From: Oreohelix idahoensis
Lineage: Eukaryota; Mollusca; Gastropoda; Stylommatophora; Oreohelicidae
Direction of reading: 5' to 3'
NCBI GenBank assembly: GCA_024509875.1
Contig: JAMPIV010004903.1
Span: forward strand, 446,001-510,000
DNA: 64,000 nt
Shown here: positions 44,491 to 55,849 of the stretch, in pieces
Position numbering within the stretch: the stretch's first letter is position 1
How the letters are laid out: each line of letters begins with the position of its first letter
Notes under the pieces: model-generated
Seen by the model: the letters and a program-made list of their open reading frames with translations, nothing else
Told to the model about the DNA's origin: nothing
Databases searched by the model: none
Translations under genes and position numbers: made by a program

Positions 44491-47047
44491 AGGTCTATTC
44501 TCCCACAGTTCAAGCATATTTAAAAATCATGTCCAAAACATCATAGGAGTTGCAGGTTCCCATCACTGGATTTTGTAGTGAGAGCTACCAGTTTTTGTGA
44601 TAAACAAGTGCCAAGCCTTATCGCTCTATCTTTTCCAACATCTTTCTTATTTTATATTCTCCTACATTGTGCTCTTTCATTCCATATTTGCTCTTTCATC
44701 GTTGTTCTAATAATCTTTTAATCACGACTGACTTTAAACAGATATCTTTAGTACTTGTGATTTCATTTAGACTTCCACTTTGCATTTTCTTTTGAAGTCC
44801 ACATTGCCTCGTGATAAATCTGGTGAAACACATCTGGTTTCATCAAAATCAAACACCTGGGCATGGTACAATTTCTTTGTGAGGGAAACCACACGAGATA
44901 TACCACATGGGACTATTGTTAACTTTGAGGAGAACGTGGCTGACACAAAAGATTAGTCTCTTTATTGCTCGGCCTCTGGCCAAACAAGCGACGGGTCACC
45001 ACATTGTGACAATGGCGCTGGAGCGGCCACATTACGCAAATATTGATTATTTTGGGAGACATCCAGCTTGGCCAGGAATACAATAGCCCGGCACAACAAA
45101 GGGACTCATTAGCCGACATATGGAGAACCGTCTCACAAAGGATGACGTAAATTTACATACAAGCGACAATGGACAGCCAGATTTATGACAGTTAGAGGAC
45201 AGGTGAGTTTTTCTAGCAGACCAATCAGCAAGCAGCAAGACTGAGAGGCAACGCGAACGAAAGTTGGTATGCGAATTGTTCAACCCACTTTAGACTGACA
45301 GGAGACAAGAGAGATCCAAGGTCTGGGTCACAAGATGGAAGCCTGGTAATTGGTTTAGGGGAGGATACAGATGATCTCGGATACATTGGCTAAACAAGCT
45401 ATATAATGTAGCGTATGGTTTGCAAGAGAGGAGTACGAAGTTTTCAACAACGTGGTGTAGAGAATATCCCAGAACATAGCCTGCAATTAGTTCAGTGTGG
45501 ATAAAATAATTCATATCTGTGGTGTATTGTGTTCTTAAAGGATTTTGCGAAGGGAAAAGAAGGTTAGTAGATCTTATACATATTTTAAATACTTTTTTCT
45601 TATTCTTTAGTTATTTATCTTAGCCGTCTAGCTAAATGTGCGAAAGATAGTTTTCAATTAATTCTTCTAGTACATGAATATTAAAAAATCAGAACATTTT
45701 CCTATAAGGTGATAGGCTGATAGGAAGTAATTAATAGTTCATACTTCACCTTCATATAGCTTTATAAATCATCATCACAGTCTTCCATGTGCACCCACTC
45801 TCATGCAGAATATATTTAACATCATTAGAATTTAACTCATAGAGATCAATAGTGAAGAGTAGTAAATGAAAGTCAACCAGTGATATTAAGTGTGAAAACT
45901 TGCATGTGTCTTCAGTCCATCAGAAGTCTATGTCCTCTCGCTACGTGTCTGACGTCTAACCAGAGAAAAGCTACCAAAGCAGCCATTTGGATAGCAGAAT
46001 TCACCGTAGGACATCCTTCATTCCTCAATTAACAAGGAATATTTCTCGCCCACGATTAAGACGGTGGACGCAGCATTTATCGTCACCTTATATCAGGTGC
46101 GCACAAGTTCAATACATGTATTTATCAAGTTCAAATCACTCGAAAGCTTATTACATGAGTCAATCTAAAGATCACAGATGATTACTCATTCAAATATCAC
46201 GTTCAGCTCCATCGGAAGCTTACCATCTGAAATCAAGCGAAGGAGCTCAAAAGCTGATTCTCATATTTATACCTAATGAAGCGTACTCCACAGTTTATTT
46301 CATGAATCACGATTACATACTCAAGTTAAGGAGTCTACATATCAAGAACATTTCGTCAAGATATCCAGCCTGGCCAGTACCCTTCGGAGATTAGACACGA
46401 GACATTTTTCACACGACAACTGTTAACTGTTGGTCAACGCTACAGAGATATTGTCAAACAGTGAAGGACTATATATCGCCAACGTTCTCAGTACAACAAA
46501 AGTTTACGTCAGAACGTCCTCGACATAGAGATACCCCACTCGAAATAACTTATAACAACTTGGGACATTCTATGCATACATGCGAATCATCCTATCCAGG
46601 AGAAGCATTTAGAGACATTTAGATTACTCACCATTTTGGTAACACGTATCATGTCACATCATCATCATTTCGCTTTACGCAAGTTCATTCTTCTATTTAA
46701 CTAATTAAAATATTAATGTATCTTCTGTATGTATTTGTGTGAATCATCTTGTACCATCATCACGTTCTAATCACTAATAAACCTATATGTGTGGATATTT
46801 AATTAATAAACCCAATAATCGTTTGATCATTATCTAGTTCGTTAATGTATCACTCGTGCTGTCGGTTTTAAATAATTACATATAGACAACTTTCTACACT
46901 TAGATGAGGTTGAGGGCTTTTTCTGTTACGGGATCTAAGAGCAAAAGCTATGGTCGTGGGAAACAGAACCTCTTTCCATAATTCACTAGAAAACACTGTC
47001 CCGTGGAAAGCATTCGTATTCCCTTCTTCTTGTCAATATCTCTATTA
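44491..47047. other. Unassigned; possibly LTR-like in part
   Basis: No coding sequence recognised. TTGAGGGCTTTTTCTGTTAC followed by GGGAT near 46910 faintly recalls the tRNA-Pro-type primer-binding sites found elsewhere here. I could not find a matching LTR pair, so I leave it unclassified. Confidence 0.3.
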
Positions 47048-47205
47048 CAACTACAACAGTAGTTTTCGCCGAAAACAGCATATGGGATATTAGGTAGAAG
47101 GTCTCCAGAAATTAGCTCGTTAAGAAAGAATAAAGAGCCAATTTCTGGAGACCTTCTACCTAATATCTCATAGGCTATTTCCGGCGAAAACTACTGTTGT
47201 AGTTG
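47048..47205. mobile_element. Fold-back element (66-bp arms)
   Basis: 47048-47113 and 47140-47205 are inverted copies (CAACTACAACAGTAGTTTTC outward, CTAGAAATT-type inner ends) with about 5 mismatches around a 26-base loop. A hairpin MITE or a decayed fold-back transposon. No clear target duplication is visible beyond the arms. Confidence 0.85.
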
Positions 47206-47637
47206 CCCCAGTACACACCACGCGACAATCCTTCAGAATCCCCGTCAATGATTCTTTTTCAAGCTCTTAAAAATGTATTAGCGTAGCTGGCAGTAAATTG
47301 AAGCTATGATCACCAGCAGCTCTATACTCAATTTCCTACTCTTCAATCAACTCTTTGAACAATCGTCCTTTAAAGGAAATGAGCATGTATCTTGTTAACA
47401 GTTTCTACCACGCCTTTAATAAAATCCTTCATGTTCAACAACCGTTCGTCTTATGCCTTGCTGATGGCTGATGCAGGAAGAAAGCCCAGAAAACTTTCAT
47501 CCCTTTGACATACAGCTAAACATGCGTTGTTACCACCCGTGAAAGCAGGAGCTCCGTTTATTATAGGAAGCTGGCAAACTTCTGCATTTTAATATTTTCG
47601 GAAATAAAATACTTTTCTGACTTTTAAATACATAAGA
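47206..47637. other. No gene recognised
   Basis: Unassigned sequence between the fold-back element and the LINE-3 copy. Confidence 0.4.
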
Positions 47638-47639
47638 TC

Positions 47640-48921
47640 ACCCTCGTCCTAGAGCGGAGACTCCGACGCCTAGCTGAGCCACAATTGGATGAGGTCCAGT
47701 GCGGATTCCGAGCAAACCGAAGTACTCAGGACATACCCTTCGCACTCAGACAGCTGAGTGAAAAGGCCCTTGAGTATAAGAGTGAGATCCATCTTTGTTT
47801 CATAGATCTGGGGGAGGCGTTTGACAGGGTCCCTTGGGGCAAACTTTGGGACTGTTTGGCAAGGAAGACTATTCCAGCACCTCTGATTCATGCTATACAG
47901 AGCTTCTACAAGTCTTGCAGAAATTATGTGAGGACAGCAAACCATAAGTCAGAAGAGTTCAGGACCACCACTGGTGTGGGACAGGGTGATATCCTGTCAC
48001 CTTACCTCTTCATGCTCCTTATGGGCGATGTCATCAGGGCATGTGGGGAGAGAACAAGAGGGTGTTCAGTGGGGTACTGGAAGATGAGACAGGTCTATAT
48101 TTCAGAGCTGGCATTTGCTGATGATGTTGCCCTGATTGCTAAATCAGAGGCACATCTCCAATCCAACCTGCAGGTCTGGAAGGAAGAGCTGGAGAAGAGA
48201 GGGATGGTCATAAGCAGCTCTAAAACAAAATCCATGGTGATATCACGAGAAAAAAGAAGACATCAGATTAAGCTGGGAGAACAGGTCCTGGAGCAGGTCG
48301 ACCACTTTAAATACCTAGGAGCTATTATAGACCGAAAGGGAGGCATCAAAGAAGAGTTGGCCACTCGAAAAGCAGCAGCTGGGAGACTTTTTCAGGCCAT
48401 AGATCGAGGATTCCTCGGCGAGAGAGAGGTTGGTAAGAAAGCGAAGATGGCTGTATACCGCTCCACCTATGTCCCAGTCTTGACATATGGATGCCAGTCA
48501 TGGGCAATGACTACAACCCATAAAAGCCAGATCCAAACCTCAGAAATGAGGTATCTGAGGAAGGTGGTTGAAGTAACAAGAAGAGCCATGGTACGCAACC
48601 ACACGATACGTCAAGGCCTAAAATGCCACTCCCTACAGACCCAAGTAGAACAGTCCCAACTAAGATGGTTTGGCCATGTCTGCAGAATTGGAGAAGATCG
48701 GCTACCACGACAAGCATGGGAAACAAAGAGCCAAGGATCCAGACCCCGAGGACGACCCAGAGTCCGCTGGGAGGACAACATTAGACAATCTTTGAAGGAC
48801 CGAGGACTAGAATGGAACCAGGCCAGAAGGAAGACAGCCGATAGAATAGTCTGGCGCTCTCTCTTCCAAACCTCTACACCTCACGGTAGAAGGGGAACGA
48901 CTAAGTAAGTAAGTAAGTAAG
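47640..48921 (+). mobile_element. LINE-3, 5'-truncated, with (TAAG)n tail
   Basis: A truncated insertion starting inside the RT fingers (LERRLRRLAEPQLDEVQCGF) and running to the stop at 48908, then (TAAG)4. The frame is fully open. A rearranged copy lies at 42390-42832. Confidence 0.93.
47685..48908 (+). pseudogene. LINE-3 reverse transcriptase, N-terminally truncated
   Basis: 407 open codons. RT motifs: VQCGFRANRSTQDI, CFIDLGEAFDRVPWGKLW (palm Asp; the usual EKAFD reads GEAFD), GVGQGDILSPYLFMLL and catalytic FADD in LAFADDVALIAKSE, then HFKYLGAIID. The C-terminus has VLTYGCQSWAMT, LRWFGHVCRI and GRPRVRWEDN, ending HGRRGTTK. The endonuclease and RT N-terminus are missing, and the ORF has no true ATG, so it is not functional alone. 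The open frame implies recent insertion. Confidence 0.93.
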
Positions 48922-50899
48922 TTCACCCTCCGTGTAGCCTATCAAAGGAATGATCTTCATATTTTGGTCTTTAACTGCGAAGTCGCAGAAAACCAAATTA
49001 CCACAGCTAATTGTGAGGTATGACGTACATCAGTAGATTCGTCGATCTGATACCAAAAGTAGCAGCTGGCATGCAAGTGTCTTTTGTGTTTTTCTCCAGT
49101 TGTAAAATACTGTCACTTGACACGCTTCCAACTCTCGTGGCAGTTGGTCTAGCAGCAATCTGAAGGGAACGTACTGCAGATATTATTCCAGAGATATGTC
49201 AACCAGCAAGTCTGCAACTTCTAATAACGCTTCCTGAATCATCATCATCATCTTCTAGTATCATGCCTTATGGTGTAGGTGTCTCTCCACAACTTCATGT
49301 CTCCAGAGTTGTTTTTCAGTTCCGTTTAGTATTTCTCTCTGTGTTGTATTCAGTAACATTTTCCTTCAGGCTTTCCTGTAGTCAGAATATATTCTGTCTT
49401 TATTCTTTTCATAACATGCTCGAAATGAGACGATTGTTTCCTTCTAACGAAGCTCATAAGCTTCCATTGCCTATTGGACTCTTTCATGACATCCTCATTA
49501 CTCTTCTTTTTTTAGCTGTCGAAAATATTGTTTAACATTCTTCAGTAAAGTCACTGTGACAGCATTGTTCTTTCTCTTTTCGTAGCATTCATGTTTGTCG
49601 CCGACAGCATTGCGCTACTTCTCATTTTCTGTACTTAATTATTGTTTACACTCCGTTTCCTCAATTCTTGTCTTGTTGGGACTTCATCGACATATCTTTT
49701 GCTGATCAGGGTAATCAATCACTTTCGTTTAAGTCCATATTGACACCTTGGATCTATAGAGAGAAGTGTGGTTTCTAATGTGTAACACATTTTCCAACCA
49801 GACCAGAGAGTGCAGGGGAGCGACCGGATTAGTGAGTAAACAACCTTGAGATGACCACAGTCGATCATATTATCATTGATAATGAGATAATCCTTTCAAG
49901 ACAGACTTGCCGGAGAAGTATCCATCTTGAAAGAGATTACTTGTGATAAATTACGAAGTCGTGAGTGTAAACATGATCGATAATAGACGGAAGCTGGCAT
50001 ACCATATATGGGGACTTGTAAACAACACATTTATTTTTGCGTTTGTTACGCAGGAATTTTTCGTGAGAGAAGGGGAAATATACGCATCTTGCATGTGATT
50101 GGCTTGGCATTTGAGATGTAAATATACAACATTTATAACTGAAGCCTTGTCATATAGTAGCAATATGGATGTGGGCCGAATATTGCCTTACAATTTAGCG
50201 CCTTGTGAGTTTACCGCACTGTGAAATTCAACTCGCCAAGAAGACAGTCAGACAAGCCAGAATAAGGAATGTTTTAAGATTAAATGTTAAAGAACTAGAC
50301 AACGTGTTTGAGCATCTTGTGAATTTACACGACAACTCTACCTTCATTAATACGGAAAGCCCGGAATCCTAAGAACCTGAACACAAAGTCATAATGGGAG
50401 TCTTTTGTAAAGTAATACCCGAGACCACGTGTAAGAGGTATCTTAAATCAAGTTGCCTTAACCATTTCTCTGAGCCGGAAGTCTGTATTCCCAAATATAT
50501 TTTTGGGAAAAGTTTTACATATTATAATTCTATATTTTGCATTTATTAACATGTGAAATTGCTAGTGAATGTCTAAGTCATACGAGGCTGGCAACCTCAG
50601 CATATAGAATGACGGTTTCATGAACCACCACTGCAATCATAGAGAACCAAAAGCAGAGATAGTCTCAAGTTCTATATGGAGCAGCATACTTATTATATTA
50701 ACCTTTTCAACCAGTGTAAATGTAAACATTGCTCAATATAACTGCAATGGATGTTTTCCGCTCCCTGGGATTAACATTAATACTCAGATAGGGTAAAGCT
50801 CTGAGGCAGATGGGATGGTGGAATGAAAATGGGAGAAATCTGATTTTGTTTCAGTAAAACCAATACTCAGGAGGGTATTTGTTTCTCTCTTATGTCATG
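48922..50899. other. Mostly unassigned; decayed LINE-like repeat at 49400-49545
   Basis: 49400-49545 (CATAACATGCTCGAAA, CATCCTCATTACTCTTC, TTTAGCTGTCGAAAATATTG) resembles 60955-61000 plus 61390-61455, so an old interspersed repeat is present, probably a minus-strand LINE 3' end. The remainder shows nothing recognisable. Confidence 0.45.
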
Positions 50900-50919
50900 A
50901 CACTAGTCAGTGGTACCAA

Positions 50920-51432
50920 GTGGTGGTGCGTTCTGTGGAACAAGTGAGTGATATAAGTGGCCTGCAGTCAAAGCTAGACACCTACAGCAGACGAGTCTTA
51001 ACAGACGCTGGACCATCTTCGCAATTACCCTACGATACTTCGAGGGATGTGCTGCGGCCACCATACTTGACCAGTGACGAGAGTGAACCAGTCTACAACC
51101 TGCAAAGAACCAGCATCGGCTGAAGCAGAAACCAACCGACATCGTACTGGCAGCTAAGTACCCCTTCAAAGCTGCCAAGTGAACTCTCTACTAATGAATT
51201 TTTTTCAGATCAGACCATCACCTGTGAGAAATTTTAAAGACTATCTAAATTCACCCCACTCTTATTTATTTTACATTTGTTAACGATAATTGAGTATTAA
51301 ATTTTTTATCTGTAAATATATAAATTTATAGTTGGTTTAGTCATTTTGAGTGATCTTCACCCGTATGTATCAGTCATTATAAATACTTATAACAGAGCTA
51401 TTTAAGTAATATTTTACTGCGTTAAACCAGTT
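50920..51432 (+). repeat. LTR-C family sequence with primer-binding-site-like end
   Basis: From about 51103 to 51440 it matches the right edge of the window (63661-64000, inverted): CTGGCAGCTAAGTA, AAAGCTGCCAAGTGAACT, then TTTAGTCATTTTGAGTG and TTAAACCA-GT-TGGGGGCTT. CA, two bases, then TGGGGGCTT is an LTR end plus a tRNA-Pro-like primer-binding site. An ORF upstream (50920-51123) is proline/serine-rich with no recognised domain; it may be a polyprotein end or chance. No gag/pol follows. Confidence 0.5.
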
Positions 51433-51444
51433 GGGGGCTTATCA

Positions 51445-52569
51445 GAACGAACAAAATCCTTGCTCATATAAGGTCAGGAAAGATAGAAAGTTTACACGGC
51501 CTGGATGCTATCAGCCGGAGTACTTGATTTCTTTAAATTATTGTGAGGCTCCCTAGAATTGAAGCACCATTCTTCAATTCACATCTCTGCCAAGAGTAAT
51601 CTTGAGCGAAAGGTAGACAGATTTGAAGACACTCAGTAGATACTCTGAGTTGTGGCCGCTATTTGGCCATCACTGCAGAACAAGTGGAATTAATCCCGTG
51701 ACAGCCACGTGTCCGTCACCTCTAATCATCGTGCGGGCTTTTTCCTCTTTGCTATTTCCTGATACATGTGGTAGGAGACATCCGTTGCGGCTCTGCTGTT
51801 ATCAGTGGCTTTGATAGACAACTGTTACTGTTACAGACAACTGATTTTATACTGTTTTACAGTAGTTTACTTGTCTCGGTCATAGTTAGGTGCAAAATCA
51901 GTATCAATTTTAGAGTAACAAGTTAAAAAAAAAAATTAAGTTTAAAATGTCTCTCAACATTTCTTGAGAAAAGTGCTGGTTGCTGTGCGCAATGAACATA
52001 CTTAATTTAAAAACAATAGTCATGTTTCCATTAGCAGTGAAAATGACAGGTGCGTGCGTGCCCATCTGTCCATCAGTCTATCGATCCGCCTGTCAATCCA
52101 CCTGTCGGTCGGTCTGTCTTGTGTCGGTCAGTCTTTGTGTCTGTAGATCTGTCCGTAGATCTGTCTGTAGATCAATCTGCCTGTCTGTATGTCTGTAACA
52201 TAGTTTAGTTACAGTCCTGTCACATCGCGTGTACACGCGGCCGGGAGATGCTTAGCCCGAAATCTCCCTAGCTCATACATATATTCTTTCCTTCTTTCTT
52301 CCCCTCCGTCACCTAGAGGTTGACAAAGCACCGCCCCCGATCAACTGGTAGGTCGCGATCGAAATATTGCCAACCCACGGACTAGTCTACAGTCTTAGCT
52401 GTATTATGCTCTCAGAGACATTTCCATAACTATATAAAATGACAAGATAAATCGATAAAATAGCCTGTTTTTTTTTTTTTTTAATCTGACCTGCAGGTGA
52501 GTGGCTATAAGTGGTCTTCAAAATCGCTAAAAATGCAAACACAATTAAGAAGTGTATCTCAATCAATAC
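51445..52569. other. Unassigned, with CTGT-rich tract
   Basis: No gene recognised. 52055-52195 is degenerate (CTGT)n / (GTCTGTA)n simple sequence. Confidence 0.5.
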
Positions 52570-52935
52570 CCTTTAGCTCCCCAAGGAGCATAGGTCTTCA
52601 ACAAACACATGCCAAGTCCTCCTGTCCCGTGCCATCCGCTCAAGTTCTTTCCATGTTTTCCTCATCATTTTCACCTCTGTATCCAGTTCTCTTCTCCATG
52701 TGTTTGTTGGTCTACCGCTGCCTCTCTTTCCCTGTTGATTCCTGAACAAAGACTGCCTTGTAATGCAATCAACAGGCTTCCTCAATGTGTGTCCTATCCA
52801 TCGCCAGCGTCTTTTTCTCAACTCTTGTTCCATTGGCACTTGTCTGGTTCTTGTCATCAATTCCACATTTGTGACTTTGTCATACCATTTCAGTCCTTCT
52901 ATTCTACGCAAGCACCCGTTTATAAAAGTCTGTTG
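52570..52935 (-). mobile_element. RTE-A LINE 3' stub
   Basis: The minus frame reads LQTFINGCLRRIEGLKWYDK and ELRKRRWRWIGHTLRKPVD, nearly identical to the RTE-A C-terminus, to its LCSLGS end. Truncated at about 52935, just inside the YGSETW region. Open, hence fairly recent. Confidence 0.93.
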
Positions 52936-53254
52936 AAGAAGGGTATCTAACAAAGGGAAAAAAGACAGAATGAGGAAATGGAACAAAAGAGAACATAAAT
53001 CGGCCGAAGAATGAGCGATCATCGTCTAGATAAACGTGCCGATCATCAACAGCAATGATCCAGTTAATCAATCGAGTGATGGAGTAAGCGGTTTAAACTG
53101 ACAGAAACAGATACAGGCTTCAACTAGATAGAGTACAGAGCACAATCATTAAGTCACACTGATAATCGAAAATACGCAAGTACATGAATTTCAATAAGTG
53201 GTACAATAGCAGAAAGGTGCTTCTTTCGTGAATAACCAGACCACACGGTTTTTC

Positions 53255-53365
53255 ATATTTGGAAAGGCCCCCTAATATATCAGACGGACACTGTGTCTAG
53301 GCTGAACAGTGCGCGCCTTGCCAAAACGAGGCAAAATGTTATTTAAAATAAAAATGTATTACTTT
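53255..53365 (+). repeat. R1 repeat copy
   Basis: Matches 13185-13350 without the LINE-6 stub: TTTGGAAAGGCCCCCTAATA, ACACTGTGTCTAGGCTGAA and AACGAGGCAAAA. Confidence 0.65.
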
Positions 53366-53429
53366 TGTAGAGCCAAATACTTTCAATAAAGAATTAAACA
53401 CGCTAAACAGTTATATTGTCTGTTGTCAT

Positions 53430-53630
53430 AATGGCAGAGTAATTACCAGCGGCTCTGCTATGGACCACTGAAGGAAAGCGAAAGAGAGGTCGAAGAAAAA
53501 CAACTTGGCGGAGAACTGTGGAAGTCGAGATGCAAAGAATGAACCAGAGTTGGGGCACTGCACGAAGGATGGCCGTCGACCGAGTAAAGTGGTAGCAGTT
53601 TGTTGCTGCCCTGGAAGACACCACCAGGAA
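53430..53630 (+). mobile_element. LINE-6 3' coding end
   Basis: The plus strand reads GKRKRGRRKTTWRRTVEVEM, QRMNQSWGTARRMAVDRVKW, a stop, and QFVAALEDTTRK, matching 18055. Its tail is missing; it abuts the LTR-D terminus at 53631. Confidence 0.88.
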
Positions 53631-53687
53631 AGAATATATCTTAAATACCTATCCAAATTTACGACAGAATGGGAGCTCGTCCGGGAT
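53631..53687 (+). repeat. LTR-D 5' LTR terminus and primer-binding site
   Basis: 36 bases (AGAATATATCTTAAATACCT through TTTACGACA, to 53666) recur exactly at 59974-60009. Three bases later TGGGAGCTCGTCCGGGAT (53670-53687) matches the tRNA-Pro-type primer-binding site at 17 of 18 positions. This is therefore the 3' end of a 5' LTR. The rest of that LTR is missing, and the LINE-6 end adjoins it. Confidence 0.8.
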
Positions 53688-54240
53688 TGAGATCTAAGTT
53701 TGAGTCTAGTAAATTGACTAACTTCTGTTACTGTAGCCTAGTCAAACTCTAGATAGAGCGTGGTGTGGTTGTCTCGTGAGTTAAATAATAATAATTATCC
53801 CCTAGACAAACGTTCTGTGTATTGGGTGGCTGACCACATAAATTATAAATTGTTTTTCCACAGCATTTTAGAGTTACATACAGTTAGATTTGGAGGGTGA
53901 TCCTTGTCGGAGATATATTATGTAATAATTTTGGGTTCTTGTGTGTTTATTCACCGGCAGATTAAAATTGTTGAAATTTCGAAGCCAAACCAAGCACCGT
54001 ACTTTTTCTTAAATTTTTTCTTACTTTTTTTTTCGCCTGCGTGGGGCTAGTCCATTTCGCAGGTAGGGGTTGCGGGGTAGTCTATTATGCATTTTTGCAG
54101 GTAGGGGTGGTAGCATGGCTCATTTTTCAGCATGGCACATTTTTTTTTTTTTTAATGTAAAATTTTTGCCTCGTCTTGGCGAGGCGCGTCCCGTTCAACC
54201 TAGTCGGTTATATTAGGGCGCATGTCCAAATATAAAAGAC
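53688..54240. other. LTR-D interior: no coding; inverted segment and R1 copy
   Basis: No gag or pol. 53936-54012 is an inverted copy of 57890-57968 (ACACAAGAACC, TTCATCTGCCGGTGAATAAA, GTACGGTGCTCGG). 54150-54232 is an R1 repeat on the minus strand. Confidence 0.6.
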
Positions 54241-54469
54241 CCTTAGGTTAGGGTTCCCATAATGTTTTGTTTAAAAACCGGGACATTTCCAAATTTTTAC
54301 CTAAAAAACCCGGGACATTTTGTAAAAAAACGGGACATGTTAAAAATTAAGGTAAAACACAAATAAATCTATTATATATTATATGTTGCACTTAAAATAA
54401 GATACTGGTATAAAAATACACACATTAACTAACACAACTTCCACTTTATCGTTGAAAAGTTTTTTCACG

Positions 54470-54768
54470 ATGGCTGTTGTGCAGTCCATGGACTTAAACT
54501 GTGGTTATGCACCGCCGTGTGATAAGCGAAGGTTGCTTCCTGTGCTGCCAATGATAACTGTTTTTCCATTTCCTTTTCACTGGGTTTCCGCATTAAGAAA
54601 TGACTTATACTGCTGTTGGAAGCCTTACTTTCAACAGCACCTTTATGTTTTTTTCGTTTTCACGTGGTTGACTACGTCTGACCGACCACCATGTGAAATG
54701 CAAAATTTAGAGCTGCATAAAGTACATTCCACATTTTCATCTACACCTTTAATGAAATCAAGACAAGA
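54470..54768 (-). pseudogene. hAT transposase N-terminal fragment (BED zinc finger)
   Basis: From 54768 leftward the minus strand reads VDENVECTLCSSKFCISHGG, then RSDVVNHVKTKK. These give the C-x2-C and H-x5-H ligands of a BED finger, with the final His just past a one-base insertion in an A-run near 54640. The shifted frame continues with ATFAYHTAVHNHSLSPW, typical sequence after the finger in these hAT proteins, to a stop near 54470. The finger binds transposon ends. The catalytic RNase H-like region is absent from this element. Confidence 0.82.
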
Positions 54769-55330
54769 CTTGAGATGGCCTCAGCTGCCATGACAAGGTT
54801 GAATGTGATCTGGAAAAGTAACATCAGTTTTCCTGTGAAGATCAAATTATACAAATCACTTGTATTATCTATTCTCTTGTATGGGTGTGAGGGCTGGACA
54901 CTCACTGCAGATACGGAGCGAAGGATTCAGGCTTTCGAGCATAAATGTTACAGAAGAATTTTGCGCATTTGCTATAAAGAGCACAAAACAAATGTCTATG
55001 TTAGAGAGAAGATAAACACCTATGCAGGCCATCAAGAACCACTTTTGTCAATAGTGAAACGTCGAAAGCTTGCCTGGTTTGGGCATGTAACTCGTCATGA
55101 CTCCCTTTCGAAAACGATCCTCCAGGGAACAGTCGAAGGTAAACGGAGAAGAGGAAGGCAAAGAAAATCCTGGGCTGATAACATCAAAGAATGGGCAGGA
55201 CACGGTTTCTCCACACTTGTACGCATTGCTGAGAATAGAGAGCAGTGGAGGACCCTGTCTGCTGATGCTTCCACCATGGCACCCCTACGACCCATGACGG
55301 GTTATGGGTTGAGATGATGATGAATGAAGG
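54769..55330 (+). mobile_element. LINE-4, 5'-truncated, inside the hAT element
   Basis: Open frame to 55317 encoding the C-terminal part of a LINE protein: MTRLNVIWKSN, LLYGCEGWTLTADTERRIQA, LAWFGHVTRHD, GKRRRGRQRKSWADNIKEW, ending GYGLR. Followed by a (GAT)nGAATGAA tail. RT catalytic motifs are not included. It interrupts the hAT transposase at 54768. Confidence 0.9.
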
Positions 55331-55849
55331 GAAATTCTCTTGTAATGTTATCATTTATCCTGCACTTACGTTTCGGCATTATGCGGATGAAAAACGATAA
55401 AAATACTGTATAATAATGCTAATACGCATTAAGTCATGTGGTAGATGCTCACTGAACACTGTTTTGGTCGACTTTCGAATTTTTGTTCGAGATTCAAACC
55501 GAGGGTCCACTGTAACCGGAAATTGATAAAGTAACACTACTAAAACACGGAATAAAATCCGTTACCCAAAGATTTTTTTTTTTCAGGAACGACCATTAAA
55601 AAGCGGGACATTTGGAATAAATTCGGGACACCGGGACATTTTACCAAAAAACGGGACTGTCCCGGGAAAAACGGGACGAATGGGAACCCTACCTTAGGTC
55701 TAAGGAACGTCGTTAAGCCGTAGCAAAACATGCTATGTTTTATACAGTGATAGCATGGCACATGAATGTATTAAGCATAAAAAGGTAGGGCAGTGATGAT
55801 AAAGCTATACGACCTATTTTCATGTCTCTTTTTGAATACTTTCAACGAT

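Larger units (their letters stand above)
54249..55691. mobile_element. hAT transposon remnant with perfect 8-bp target duplication
   Basis: Ends TAGGGTTCCCAT and ATGGGAACCCTA are flanked by CCTTAGGT on both sides (54241-54248 and 55692-55699). Subterminal CGGGACATTT motifs recur in both arms. A BED zinc-finger transposase piece lies on the minus strand at the left. LINE-4 is inserted in the middle. 8-bp duplication, terminal repeats and a BED finger together make hAT secure. Confidence 0.92.

Noticed and set aside
44880..46915. Solo LTR with a primer-binding site near 46910
   Set aside because: The TTGAGGGCTTTTTC resemblance is weak and no terminal inverted repeats or second copy could be found.
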